Below are positions 22,807 through 34,162 of a stretch of DNA of 64,000 bases, in pieces. Numbering within the stretch: the first letter of the stretch is position 1; each line of letters starts with the position of its first letter. Below the pieces are notes generated by a model. It was not told the DNA's origin. It did not search any database and was given only the letters and a program-made list of their open reading frames with translations. The stretch lies in assembly GCF_958295425.1 (NCBI RefSeq), contig NC_081144.1:25948327-26012326 (forward strand), given 5' to 3'. Source of the stretch: Solea solea. Lineage: Eukaryota > Chordata > Actinopteri > Pleuronectiformes > Soleidae. The position numbers were made by a program, and so were the translations under genes.

Positions 22807-24305
22807 GTAGAAGTCTCATGTCTTTGATGTCCAGCCTTGGAAAATGAATGGGTGAGATATTCTGCTCGTCCAATAAATGGAAAACATTCCTATGAACACG
22901 TCCGCAAAATAGGCAAGACATCCACACAGTTAAAATCTGCCTGTCACATTAAACGGGTTCAAGGAAAGACTGGAGAAAGGTTAACTCTTTCCTTTCAGCA
23001 ACCTTTTAAGTCATTACACTCACAAAGGGTTCAGTCTGAATGTATGAATATTTATTTATTTAACTTCCTTTAATGGTCGTGATGGACGTTTGGGAAGTTT
23101 CCTTGCAGCACAGGCAAAAGTAAACGTGTGATATTTACTTTATCAATGGTTGGAGTTTTTTTAAATTTTAGTTTGACATGAAACAGAACATCGCCAAGGG
23201 ATTTCTACATCAAGTCTTGAATATTTAATTTTAGCTAGCCTCTTAGATTGGATATCTAATTAAATTTCCCTCTCATCCCAGGGGGATCACGCACAATGAA
23301 TCTGCAATTAATTTGATACTTAAAGGCAGTGAGGTGATAATCCGAAACTGAGACAGCTTGTGATCAACATCCATTGTTGTCGGAGTCCATGTAAGAGAGA
23401 GTGTCGGTGTGAGGGGCAGCGATGCAGCCAGACGCCTCCATCAAACATTCATGTGACTGTCCAGATAAATAAAACATCCAGGAATGATCAGCTGCTCAGG
23501 TTAGCGGCGAGCGAACCATGCGAGATATTTTCCTTTTTTTGCCTCTCGTCTGTCTCAGATACTCGAGCTGCCTACCAGCGAGAAGCAGCCGTCAGATCTC
23601 TGCGGGAGAAACTAACCTGCACTGTGATTCTTTACGATAACACGCATTGATTATGCATGCGCTCGGCTTTGAATATGGCTTAAAGTAAGTGATACGGCAA
23701 CTGCCTGGTGAAGATAGCTAACGCTAACGAGACCAGAGCTTAAAGGCAGAGACAGAGGTCGAAGCAAACTCAGTTCACAAGTATTTACACTTTACATGGT
23801 TTTGAGACACTTTAAACACAGCGACAAACAAAACATTGCAGAACAGTACAAACAGTACATTACATGAATTATTTGGGACAATGCATTTTGATAAAAGTGA
23901 AGAAAAGACAAATAAGTGTTTTCTTTTTCATTTTTAACTGAACAACACGGGTTATTGGGCATTAGAGGAAAAGAGGAGGAGAATGAGGTCAGTGTTTTAT
24001 CCTCCCCTCAGATGTGTGAGCCACATTGATCGCTCTGCTCTCGTTCTCACATGAATATTGAGCATTAGTCACGGTTTGTGAACAAAGAGGCCAAATATTC
24101 TGGAATTATGCTCCAGGAGAAACATTATTTTTGTCATTTAAAAGACAGCACATTTTAATTATTGAGTGAAAACCCATCTTGTTTATTTATAAATAAATAA
24201 TTACACAATTCATACATAAAAAAAACTGAAAAAATGATTTGTTTTTGTCCCTGAAATATTGCTTCATTTTTGTCGAATAAAAATACCAATATACCAAAAA
24301 TAACA
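22807..24305. other. Non-coding stretch, possible conserved segment at about 24030-24130
   Basis: No supported gene or transposon. The segment with CACATGAATATTGAGC and AATTATGCTCCAGGAG is repeat-free and could be conserved. This is inference only. Confidence 0.4.
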
Positions 24306-24351
24306 ATGATTATAATAATGATAACAATAACAACAATAATAATAATAAGAA

Positions 24352-24382
<31 letters not shown>

Positions 24383-24434
24383 AATAATAATAATAATAAT
24401 AATAACAATAATAACAACTAATATAATTATCATG

Positions 24435-24468
<34 letters not shown>

Positions 24469-24475
24469 GAAGAAG
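24306..24475. repeat. (AAT)n / (ATT)n compound microsatellite with internal inversion
   Basis: AAT units switch to ATT units (about 24351-24379) and back to AAT (from 24380), giving a perfect inverted repeat centred near 24379/24380. A second AAT run follows to 24475. It can extrude as a cruciform. The poly-Ile/Asn frames on both strands are artefacts. Confidence 0.95.
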
Positions 24476-25961
24476 CCTTGTCTGTTGCTTTCAATGTTGA
24501 AAAAACAAGTGATTTTATTTGTCAAAAATAAGATTTTACAGTAGAATTTGATTTTCATGAACAATAATCATCAGTGTCAGTTCTTACTGATGATATTTGA
24601 AGAATTTTACTTTTTTTTACGAGATATTAGATTCTTCTTAAACTAGAATTTTTAGTTTTATCTAAATCTTAATTTTGCCTTAATTATCTACTTTATTAAG
24701 GAAAATGAGGGCGGATTCATAAAACCTTTATGAAACTGTCCCGTTAACTCACATTTACAGACTTTACTTGTGTTTTTGTACTGAAAACGATTTTTATGCC
24801 AAAATCAGAGCTACTTTTGTACTTTTCTCAGGTGAAAGCGACACAATCTGGATCAAAACTGCAGGGACTCGGTCTCAGAGAAGCTCGTCATGTTCCCTCT
24901 CACACATTTGCTCTTCTCATTTTCATGCTGCAGATTAGACTTGTTGGCTGCTTCTCTGAAAGAAGGACACTGTGTCCCTGAGAGCAGCAGGATTTACACT
25001 GAATCCTCCTATTTGCACTCAAACCAGCGACACACACTCACACACACGCTCACACACACTCACACACACACTCACACACACACTCCTGCTGCTTAGATTA
25101 ACACTGGCTCCTGCACTGACTGAGCTGCTGTCATTTTCCAGGGAATGATGGTGAAATTGAAGGCGACATATTCACCAGAAGTCCGAATATTGACATCAAC
25201 GCTGTGAGCTCTGTTAAATCCAAAGATAAAAAAAACAGAAACAAACCAAATCTGACATCTAAAAATGACTTTTATCATAATCCCGATAATCCTTCAGACG
25301 GACACTTTAACGCAGAGAACTGACCTTCAAATGAGGCGACTCCTGTATACGTAAAATACAAAATGTTTTTGCAAAACTGAAACTTTAATGGCTTTAATCC
25401 TCTAATGTTTTTATCTACTTTTCAACAAGAAAACAGAGAGCTATCCAGGTCTGAGCCCGAGGGAACGTCATCTCATGAAGACGAGCAGAGAGACGAAGGG
25501 AAGGTGAGACAGTCAGAGGGGACGAGGACAGACAGAGCCAGAGGACGACGATGTTCAGGCTTTTTCTTGGGTAAGAGTGTGAGAATCGGGGATTAAAAGA
25601 GGGCAAGAAGGTGAGCAAAGGGAGAGAAATGACAGCAGGAGGGGAAGAGGGTGAGAGGTGAAGGAGGACGTGAGAGGAGGGGACTCCTGGGACGAGATCT
25701 CTTCTTCTTTTTCCTCCCAAGAAAATGATGTTCACACAATAAAATAACTGTTTCTCAATCGTGTTTTTGCTGAACTTAAATGAGGAGGAAGTTCCTTTTC
25801 TATTCCAACATGACCCAGTGTCTTTGTGTCCCAGTGAACAAAGACAGGACTATAAAGACAGTTTGTTGTGGTAGAACTTGACTGAGCAGGTCTGGACCAG
25901 AGACTGTGAGCCAGACCTTCTCGTCCACCGTCGGTGTGTGACCTCATCACTGCTCGACTTT
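24476..25961. other. Non-coding stretch with CA-rich tract and purine-rich segment
   Basis: The tract at about 25030-25084 is (CA)n with CACT interruptions. 25430-25700 is strongly purine-biased (GA-rich) and produces a 106-codon antisense frame with no known domain. No gene recognised. Confidence 0.45.
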
Positions 25962-26105
25962 ACATCAGTGATAGAACCTGAAGAATCACAGTAACAATGT
26001 CCAACTGTAGATCAAAGAGAAAGACAGAGAGACAGCACCATCGTCACCACGTTCACTGGTATTTCAGTTCAGTGACTGAAGGACTGAACCATTCTGTCAA
26101 CTACA
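25962..26105 (+). mobile_element. Internally deleted copy of the CRE-family MITE-like element
   Basis: ATCAGTGATAGAACCTGAAG is joined almost directly to AACAATGTCCAACTGTAGAT, then to the block at about 26033-26100. In the long copy at 7757-8372 these are separated by the CRE/CCAAT segment and other sequence. This copy has lost the CRE. Confidence 0.5.
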
Positions 26106-26775
26106 TGTATTTAAATATGTCATTACATTACAGTCATGTTCCATTGTCAATGTCATTTTATTGTGAAATCCCCTCTTATTTTGAAGTCCTTTCCGTCCCT
26201 TGTCTTTCGTCACATATTTGAGGCTCTTCATACCTGTCACCTGTTTTTGTGCTTAAAATAAACTCTTTACTTACCACCGTCCTGCACTTTTGTCCATATC
26301 ATGTAAGTTTTTGTGGAATAAAAGGTCAAAACAAACCTTGTAGAATGTGCTGGAGAATATGAGAGTAGAGGAAGGGGATGAACTCCTCTTGTCTCCACAC
26401 TGATTTTTTGCAGATGCATTTGCAGATGGTGATTGGTTTAAGTGGGATTTGCATATGTCCTGTAATTACTGCCATTACAAGGATGGAATCCATAAGAACA
26501 TGAAGCAGTTGACGCGCGGGTCAGTGTGAACGGTTCCTCACATTTATGAGCTCATGATGATACACTTCTCTGCTCTCATTCAAACATCACGCACTGTTTA
26601 GCTTTGCTCTCAGAACACGAGTCACGAGACGAGATGAACGGTCAAATCACTCACTGGTGTATTTTTAGACTCTCAGCGTGAATGACTGAATGAATGAGGC
26701 TGTGGACATTCATTCATTCATGTCTGTCTCTGCTTCACTGAGGAAACAGTGAACTGTCAGCAGAGTCTTCACAGA
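26106..26775. other. Non-coding stretch with a possible conserved core at about 26420-26530
   Basis: No gene recognised. It contains GGGATTTGCATATGTCC, with the POU octamer ATTTGCAT, and TAATTACTGCCATTACA. The segment is repeat-free and may be a regulatory or conserved element (inference). Confidence 0.4.
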
Positions 26776-28475
26776 GTCTCTCTCTCTCTCTATCTTCTAT
26801 CTCTTCTTCCTCTGTCTCTCTCTCTATCTTATCTTCTATCTCTTCTTCCTCTGTCTCTCCTCCTGTCTCTCTCTCTATCTTATCTTCTATCTCTTCTTCC
26901 TCTGTCTCTCCTCCTGTCTCTCTCTCTATCTTATATTCTATCTCTTCTTCCTCTGTCTCTCTCTCTATCTTATCTTCTATCTCTTCTTCCTCTGTCTCTC
27001 CTCCTGTCTCTCTCTCTATATATCTTCTATCTCTTCTTCCTCCGTCTCTCCTCCTGTCTCTCTCTCTATATATCTTCTATCTCTTCTTCCTCCGTCTCTC
27101 CTCCTGTCTCTCTCTCTATCTTATCTTCTATCTCTTCTTCCTCTGTCTCTCTTTCTATCTTCTATCTCTTCTTCCTCTGTCTCTCTCTATCTTATCTTCT
27201 ATCTCTTCTTCCTCTGTCTCTCTCTCTATCTTATCTTCTATCTCTTCTTCCTCTGTCTCTCTTTCTATCTTCTATCTCTTCTTCCTCTGTCTCTCTCTCT
27301 ATTTTATCTTGTATCTCTTCTTCCTCTGTCTCTCCTCCTGTCTCTCTCTCTATCTTATCTTCTATCTCTTCTTCCTCTGTCTCTCCTCCTGTCTCTCCCT
27401 CTATCTTATATTCTATCTCTTCTTCCTCTGTCTCTCTCTCTATCTTATCTTCTATCTCTTCTTCCTCTGTCTCTCCTCCTGTCTCTCTCTCTCTATATCT
27501 TCTATCTCTTCTTCCTCTGTCTCTCCTCCTGTCTCTCTCTCTATATATCTTCTATCTCTTCTTCCTCCGTCTCTCCTCCTGTCTCTCTCTCTATCTTATC
27601 TTCTATCTCTTCTTCCTCTGTCTCTCTATCTTCTATCTCTTCTTCCTCTGTCTCTCTATCTTCTATCTCTTCTTCCTCTGTCTCTCCTCCTGTCTCTCTC
27701 TCTATTTTATCTTGTATCTCTTCTTCCTCTGTCTATCCTCCTGTCTCTCTCTCTATCTTATCTTCTATCTCTTCTTCCTCTGTCTCTCTCTCTATCTTAT
27801 TTTCTATCTCTTCTTCCTCTGTCTATCCTCCTGTCTCTCTCTCTATCTTATCTTCTATCTCTTCTTCCTCTGTCTCTCTCTCTATCTTATTTTCTATCTC
27901 TTCTTCCTCTGTCTATCCTCCTGTCTCTCTCTCTATCTTATCTTCTATCTCTTCTTCCTCCGTCTCTCTCTCTATCTTATCTTCTATCTCTTCTTCCTCT
28001 GTCTCTCTCTCTATCTTATCTTCTATCTCTTCTTCCTCTGTCTCTCTCTCTATCTTATCTTCCATCTCTTCTTCCTCTGTCTCTCTCTCTATCTTATTTT
28101 CTATCTCTTCTTCCTCTGTCTCTCTCTCTATCTTATCTTCTATCTCTTCTTCCTCTGTCTCTCTCTCTATCTTATCTTCTATCTCTTCTTCCTCTGTCTC
28201 TCTCTCTATCTTATCTTCCATCTCTTCTTCCTCTGTCTCTCTCTCTATCTTATTTTCTATCTCTTCTTCCTCTGTCTCTCTCTCTATCTTATCTTCTATC
28301 TCTTCTTCCTCTGTCTCTCTCTCTATCTTATCTTCTATCTCTTCTTCCTCTGTCTCTCTCTCTATCTTATCTTCCATCTCTTCTTCCTCTGTCTCTCTCT
28401 CTATCTTATCTTCTATCTCTTCTTCCTCTGTCTCTCTCTACCTTATCTTCTATCTCTTCTTCCTCTGTCTCTCCT
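26776..28475. repeat. 39-bp pyrimidine-rich minisatellite, about 1.7 kb, with higher-order repeats
   Basis: The basic unit is built from TATCTTATCTTCTATCTC and TTCTTCCTCTGTCTCTCTC (39 bp). Variants carry TCCTCCTG spacers of 12 bp. Because 39 is divisible by 3 and the unit lacks stops, it yields a 591-codon sense frame (26749-28524) and a 154-codon antisense frame with a 13-residue EDKIERETEEEEI repeat. From 27960 on, the TTCCATCTC variant recurs every 156 bp (28061, 28217, 28373). From 27731, the CTATCCTCCTG variant recurs every 90 bp (27731, 27821, 27911). The strand asymmetry (C/T on plus) is extreme. Confidence 0.97.
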
Positions 28476-28625
28476 CATGTCTTTCTCCATCCCTCGGCAT
28501 GTTTTCTTTTTCTTTTGTCTCTGATGGACAAACCTGGACCAGATCACCAAACAGTGTCTCCTGTTACAGATCAAATATGCACTGAAATGGTTAATATTAA
28601 TATACAGTACATTGTCATACATAAT

Positions 28626-28659
<34 letters not shown>

Positions 28660-29101
28660 CTGTCTGTCTGATTGTCTGTCTTTGTGCGTCCATGTAAACA
28701 GAAAGGATGTGCAGTGGTGTAAATTATGAACAGTGAGGGGAAATCATGGTTCATGGAGGTGATGCATGCGTCGCTGTGACAGTAACGACGAGCTGTTGAG
28801 ATAAACCTGAGGCTTGGTTTGAAAAAGCCTGACTTTGAAGCTGCGGAGAGTGAACGTGTCTGTGCTGCAGTAAAAACAGAATCCAGTGATTATTAATCAG
28901 CGCAGCACATTTGAATCACTCGCACCGAGACACGAACAACACTCTCCTCCACGACTTTGATCTCTCTTCACTGTCGTCACTCAGCGACGTCACGTTTGAG
29001 AGGAACTGATGAAAACCAGATGAAAGGTCTGTCTCACTCTCATCCATTCATCAGATCCTGGTGACGCTTGGTGAGAGGCTGAACACCTGACAGGTCAAGA
29101 G
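28476..29101. other. Non-coding stretch with a CA microsatellite
   Basis: (CA)n at 28627-28656. No gene recognised. Confidence 0.5.
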
Positions 29102-29661
29102 TAAGGTTCCCATAGGTCCTTGAAATCCTTGAATGTTTGTGAATTTGAAAAAAAGAATTCAGGGTCGTTGAAAGTTTTTGTAAATTGCCCTAAATAGACA
29201 TAGGTCATTGAAAGTGCTTGAATGTTGTGCAGTAAAGTGACGTTGATATTTAGGTCAGTGTCTCCCTTGTTTGTGACGACGCCACCTACTGTTTGATGCC
29301 CTTTCACGTCATTACTCGCCGTGTTGTGGACACTGTCCACTGTCTCTCTCTCTCTCCGCCGCTGACGTGAGATTCCGTGCAGAACAATGAGCGAGTAAAG
29401 TTAAGAAAGAGAGAGAAAATGACGACATGATGTCTGGGAAATCTCTGTCTCACCAAAGACAAAGACGGACTTTGAGGACAATCACTTTTCCAGATGCAGA
29501 GCTGCTGCACATCAATAAAAGAGGACGTCATCATGGACCGAGACGCTCTTACAAGTTGTCCTCCGTCTTAAGCTGAGTCAGCACGTTCTGTCCTTGAATT
29601 TGAAGGAATTGGTCCTTGAAAAGTCCTTGAATTTGATATGAACCAATGTGTGAGAACCCTG
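29102..29661 (+). mobile_element. hAT-like non-autonomous element, copy 2 (best right end)
   Basis: It is colinear with 2162-2685: the GGTCCTTGAAATCCTTGAAT start, CGCCACCTACTGTTTGATGC, AACAATGAGCGAGTAAAG, CACTTTTCCAGATGCAGAGC and TCATGGACCGAGACGCTC. It then ends in GTGTGAGAACCCTG at 29648-29661, the exact inverse of CAGGGTTCTCAC in copy 1. No transposase frame survives. A target duplication is not evident. Confidence 0.68.
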
Positions 29662-29689
29662 CAACAGCCAATCACAGGACTAACTGATG

Positions 29690-29800
29690 GCGTGTGTCCA
29701 TCATGGTTTGGAATGGTACAGCCTTGGTTAGGCTTGAGTTTAGGGAACACGACACAACAACATCAACGACAGCAATGGAGGACATTTTGCTTTTGTTTTG
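29690..29800 (+). mobile_element. Fragment of the TCCATCATGG MITE-like family
   Basis: It is similar to 6012-6140: the TCCATCATGGTTTGGAATGG start, an AGGCTTGAGTTTAG block and ACAACAACATCAACGACAGC leading to AATGGAGG. Short, with no coding capacity. Confidence 0.35.
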
Positions 29801-30579
29801 TCTTTGTCTGATCATCGCTGGCCCTGAGCGCGCTCACCATCAGCGTGAGAGGCGGAGTTTTTCCCCACACAGAGAAGTGGATCAGGTGCATTTTGTAATT
29901 ACTGTGTGACAGGGCGGTAATTCATCAACAAACACACACAGACCAGGTACGCATACATAACCGCACACGTGTGCATGCAGAAATAGAACCGAATTTTGCA
30001 CCCTTGTGCAGAATATCATCCTATTTTCAGAGAGCGAGATTAAGGTTCATCAGCACCGTCATTACAATCAATGGTTTCCTTCCCAGTGGCGAGAATCTGC
30101 GGCTGGGAGACACATTCTAATGGTTGGTATAATGAATGGAGGGTAAACCGGTGTGAATTACCAGCCTTGGTCTGACAGAGGTGATCAATAACTCCGTATC
30201 AGGCCGTTTTGTGAGGCTCTGCTCGGCTTACCAAAGAGACGGTGTCCTCTCGCAGCATCTGAAGCAGGGAGCGTTACCGGCATCGACATCATTCACACGG
30301 AATTCTCCTCCTCATCAGCAACCTTCACGGAGAAAAACTCTTATCTCACTTATGAGGGAACAAAAGAGAAAGAAGTAAGACGCTGTGATGAATGAGAGTG
30401 TTGTTAACTGAAGGAGCGCTGACAGAAGACTGCTGCTCATGCTGTTACTGCTAAGAGCTGCTGTCGTTTAGCTAACTTCCTGTTGTTAGCATTCCCCTCC
30501 CACAACATTCTCTCGTTTTGTCTAAGGCTGGGAACATTTGGCAAAATGGCTGACTGCATTGTTTTGAATAGACACAGTT
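29801..30579. other. Non-coding stretch, possible conserved segment at about 29990-30180
   Basis: No gene recognised. The part around TCATTACAATCAATGG and TAATGGTTGGTATAATGAAT is repeat-free and could be a conserved non-coding element (inference). Confidence 0.4.
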
Positions 30580-30612
30580 TTTTGAATCACTTGTCCAGAT
30601 GCAATAAAAGTG
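30580..30612 (+). mobile_element. Short fragment of the hAT-like family abutting the hexamer array
   Basis: AATCACTTGTCCAGATGCA joined to ATAAAAGTGGAC matches two blocks of the element (TCACTTGTCCAGATGCA and ATAAAAGAGGAC) with the 16 or so bases between them deleted. The hexamer minisatellite starts right after it. Confidence 0.4.
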
Positions 30613-30998
30613 GACCGCGTCCGTGTCCGAGTCCAAGTCCCAGTCTGTGTGTCCGAATCCAAGTCTGTGTCCGTGTGTCCGAGTTTGTGTGTCCGTGTCC
30701 GAGTCTGAGTCTGAGTCTGAGTCCATGTCTGTGTGTCCGAGTGTCCGTGTCCGGGTCCATGTCTGTGTGTCTGTGTGTCCGTGTCCGAGTCCGAGTCCGA
30801 GTTCGTGTCTGAGTCCATGTCCGTGTGTCCGAGTCCATTCCTGTGTGTCTATGTGTCTGTGTGTCCGAGTGTCCGAGTGTCCGAGTCCATGTCCGTGTGT
30901 CCGTGTGTCCATGTGTCCATGTGTCCGAGTGTCCGAGTCCGTGTCTGTGTCTGTGTGTCCGTGTGTCCAAGTCCGAGTCCGAGTCCGTGTCGGAGTGT
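30613..30998. repeat. Hexamer minisatellite (GTCCGA / GTGTCC / GTCTGT variants)
   Basis: About 386 bp of GTCCGA, GTGTCC, GTCTGT and GTCCAT hexamers with frequent switching, giving six parallel open frames of SESESVCVSVCP and TDTDSDSD character. These are artefacts of a unit divisible by 3, not genes. Confidence 0.95.
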
Positions 30999-32480
30999 TT
31001 CTCTATGTTGACCCCTCGCTCGGTCAAACAGTTTCCTCTTCTTCCTCCAACGACAGTTTTTTCTGCTTAATTTTTCCGGCTCGTTGTGATGAACGTCTGA
31101 AATAATGCTTTCACTGCGCTGATCTTAAAGATGGTGAAGCAATTCTTTCTTTCCAGATCTCCTGATTCTAAGGAATCCGGCTCGGTGAGCCTGGTTTTCT
31201 GCTCACAGACAGTAGGGGGCGATGGAGACACAACGAGACCTTTAACCATTACCATGACTCTGAAGCTGTTAGAGGGTAAAATCCTGCAGAGTTCTCCTCT
31301 AAGAACATTTTTACTCACTGACTTTTCCAACAGGAAACTGAAGTTTTTGACTCCATTGACAAAAACACTTCTTCTTCCACTGCTACCGTCTCCTCCTCCT
31401 CGTCCTCATCACTGTCTTGTGTCGTCTCGCTTCTGAACTCGTCCTCTTCTGATGTGTCGCTCCTCTTCCAATTTTAAAGCGGCGATTTCTTCTCTTCTTT
31501 GTCCGGCTTCACCCACAACTGCACTGACAGGAAGCTGAGCGTTTCACACCGAGGGAAACCTGGTTTGGTGATGTGTAGCGAGGTCTAGTGAGGTGGTTTG
31601 GAGGTCCCACTGAGGAGATGGAGTCATTCTGACGCCCTTGATTTGCTTGGATAGACGGAGGAGAAGAGGAAAGTCGAGCTCTAAAATCATCTGTAAACAT
31701 AACAAACATAACAATGGACTTTTGAAGTGTGTGTCCTCTACACATGGTGTTTCTGCTGCTACAGAAATGACCGCTTTCATTATTTATCAGCGCGTGAGCA
31801 ATTAGCTATGACCTTATTAGAGATTCAGTTCATTCATTTGTTCCTCTCTGACTGACGGGCGGCCTGAGCTAATCCAACATATGCTCCATAATTGATTACA
31901 CGCGTTGTATAATTCAAAACTTTCTATAAACTTTTTACACGATGAATTTAAATTGCAAAAATGATATTATAACTCTTGACAGAGGGCTAGAAATGACTTT
32001 AATCACGTTTCGTGTCGTGAATGATGAAATGAATGGAAAGGCAACATGGAAATATGAAAGTGAAAGACCCTCAGGACACAAACGTGCTGGTTACATCAAA
32101 AATCTAACGTCTGGAGCATAGAAAAAAAAAGACTGTTAAATCAGGAGTAAACATTTATTTAATAGCCACCAGGGGGCGACTCCCAAAACAACATTTTCCT
32201 AATAAGTGAATAATTTCAATCACTAGTTTCAGCTCTGCATCGAGTCACTTTTATTCATTATGTTCCCATTTAGAGGAAAATACACAATAAAGCACGACAC
32301 ATTATAAAAATCACCATTCTGGAGGCTTTGAAATGGAGTTTAGATTCTCAGTGGCCTGTTGGTCTGGAGTTTGGCTAAATTTAAGGTTAAAGGGACTAAA
32401 AACACAGAGAAGATTAAGTTTGCCACTTAATCTCAGCCTTTTCTGAATAGACATGGAAGACTGTGATACTCTGTAAATCA
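30999..32480. other. Non-coding stretch with a possible conserved element at about 31770-31960
   Basis: No gene recognised. The segment with GAGCAATTAGCTATGACCTT, GCCTGAGCTAATCCAACATA and CCATAATTGATTACACGCG is repeat-free and dense in homeodomain-type TAATT cores. This is suggestive, not proof, of a developmental enhancer. Confidence 0.4.
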
Positions 32481-32580
32481 CTCACTCTCCCACACCAAAG
32501 TCCACAGTGAAAATCAGTGATTTTAACATCACACACACAGGAGCTGCTGGTCCTCTGCTGCCGCTTTAAAGACGTCTGTC
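32481..32580 (+). mobile_element. Truncated copy of the CTCACTCTC inverted-repeat family
   Basis: CTCACTCTCCCACACC starts at 32481. AAAGTCCACAGTGAAAATCA, TCACACACACAGGAGCTGCT and CCTCTGCTGCC follow, as in 21139 and 42151. The right inverted end is missing. Confidence 0.5.
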
Positions 32581-33504
32581 TCACAGTGAGATAAAGACGT
32601 GAACATGTTCTTAATATGGCAGTGGATGAAATCTGTCTTTCTTTGAGTCTCTCCTTGTCACAGGTTGCCTGTCCTTTTGTCCTTTGGTCCTTTTGTCCCT
32701 TCAGCTCAGTGCAGTCAGTGCCCTCAAACAACCACACTTGAAAAATAATTGTCTTTATTCTGAGAAGTTGAAAAGTCTTTCTTCACTAAAAACACTGTGA
32801 GAAAAACAAAGGGAGGTCCAGAGAAGACGAGTGCGTCGGTAATGAGACGTAATCTCATTTATTTTGTGATATATTTATACACGACGAGGTTTGCTTTGCT
32901 GAGCTGTCGTCGTCATTCTGCTGAATAGGCGCATTCCTGTCTCTAAATAAAGGAGCGTGATGCATTCAGGAGCCTCGACTAAAGCCTCATTACCATAAAT
33001 AAGACAAGCAACAAAGATACTCAACTTTGCTTCAGAGCATTCTCAGACCTCTGCTGTTTGCTGAGTCAGCGCTTTGCCACGTTAGCTGTGTGATGGAGGG
33101 ACGACGCCTCCTTTCACCATGTGGAAACATACAGTACGAGGAAAAGGTCGAGGTCAGGATTTAAATGTGGGAGTTGTTGATCATCAGGCAGTTCACTTAT
33201 TTTCTCTCTTCAATGTTTGAAGTCACAACGAAGCAGCAATTATCTTATCTTAGCATTATTTCTTTCAGATTATAGACGTCACCAATCACATCGCCCTACA
33301 GGCATCACATGACACATTTGTTTACTCTGCCATGTTGGCAGGAAAAGTTTCTGACAGATTATAACTGAACCGTTTAATCCAAGGAAGTGTCCCGACGTCC
33401 TTCTGATAACAAGAGCACAGATATTCGGCTTTCATCTAAGCACGGTGCTGCTAACCCTAATGTAGCATTATGCTAAGCCCACACAACAGACATCAAAGCA
33501 CTTT
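32581..33504. other. Non-coding stretch, nothing recognised
   Basis: No gene, RNA or known repeat recognised, apart from short low-complexity TCCTTTTGTCC units near 32660-32700. Confidence 0.45.
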
Positions 33505-33905
33505 TCCTGACTCACCAAAGACGGAGGACAACTTGTAAGAGCGTCTCGGTCCATGATGGCGTCCTCTTTTATTGACGTGCAGCAGCTCTGCATCTGGACA
33601 AGTGATTGTCCTCAAAGTCCGTCTTTGTCTTTTGTCTTTGGTGAGACAGAGATTTCCCAGACATCATGTCGTCATTTTCTCTCTCTTTCTTAACTTTACT
33701 CGCTCATTGTTCTGCACGGAATCTCACGTCAACGGCGAAGAGAGAGACAGTGGACAGTGAGTCATGATGTCTCCACGTCTGTCCTGCGGCGGCCTCGTCT
33801 ACGTTCATCAAGCAACGCAGGGCATCAAACAGTAGGTGGCGGGAGACATTTACCTAAATATCAACTTCTTTACTGGACAACATTCAAGCACTTTCAAGGA
33901 CCCCT
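33505..33905 (-). mobile_element. hAT-like non-autonomous element, copy 3 (inverted, 3' truncated)
   Basis: This is the reverse complement of the interior and left part of copies 1 and 2: GAGCGTCTCGGTCCATGATG, GCAGCAGCTCTGCATCTGGA, CTTTACTCGCTCATTGTTCT, GCAACGCAGGGCATCAAACA and AAGCACTTTCAAGGACCC. The CAGGGTTCTCAC terminus is lost exactly where the minisatellite at 33920 begins. Confidence 0.65.
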
Positions 33906-33919
33906 GTCTGTTGTCAAGT

Positions 33920-34162
33920 GTGTCCTTGACTATTTGTCCCTGACTGTTTGTCCTTGACTGTCCTTGACTGTCCTTGACTGTTTGTCCCTGACTGTTTGTC
34001 CTTGACTATTTGTCCTTGACTGTTTGTCCCTGACTGTTTGTCCTTGACTGTCCTTGACTGTCCTTGACTGTTTGTCCCTGACTGTTTGTCCTTGACTGTT
34101 TGTCCTTGACTGTTTGTCCCTGACTGTTTGTCCTTGACTGCCCTTGACTGTTTGTCCCTGAG
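33920..34162. repeat. TGTCCTTGAC / TGTTTGTCC(C/T)TGAC minisatellite with 90-bp higher-order unit
   Basis: 10-bp and 14-bp units alternate. The triplet of 10-bp units recurs at 33951, 34041 and (partly changed) 34131, a 90-bp super-period. It directly follows the truncated hAT-like copy. The 96-codon antisense frame is an array artefact. Confidence 0.93.

Noticed and set aside
26749..28524. 591-codon frame (Leu/Ser/Tyr-rich) and its antisense coiled-coil-like Glu/Lys frame
   Set aside because: Both arise from a 39-bp stop-free tandem unit. No start context, splice signals or non-repeat domain supports a gene.
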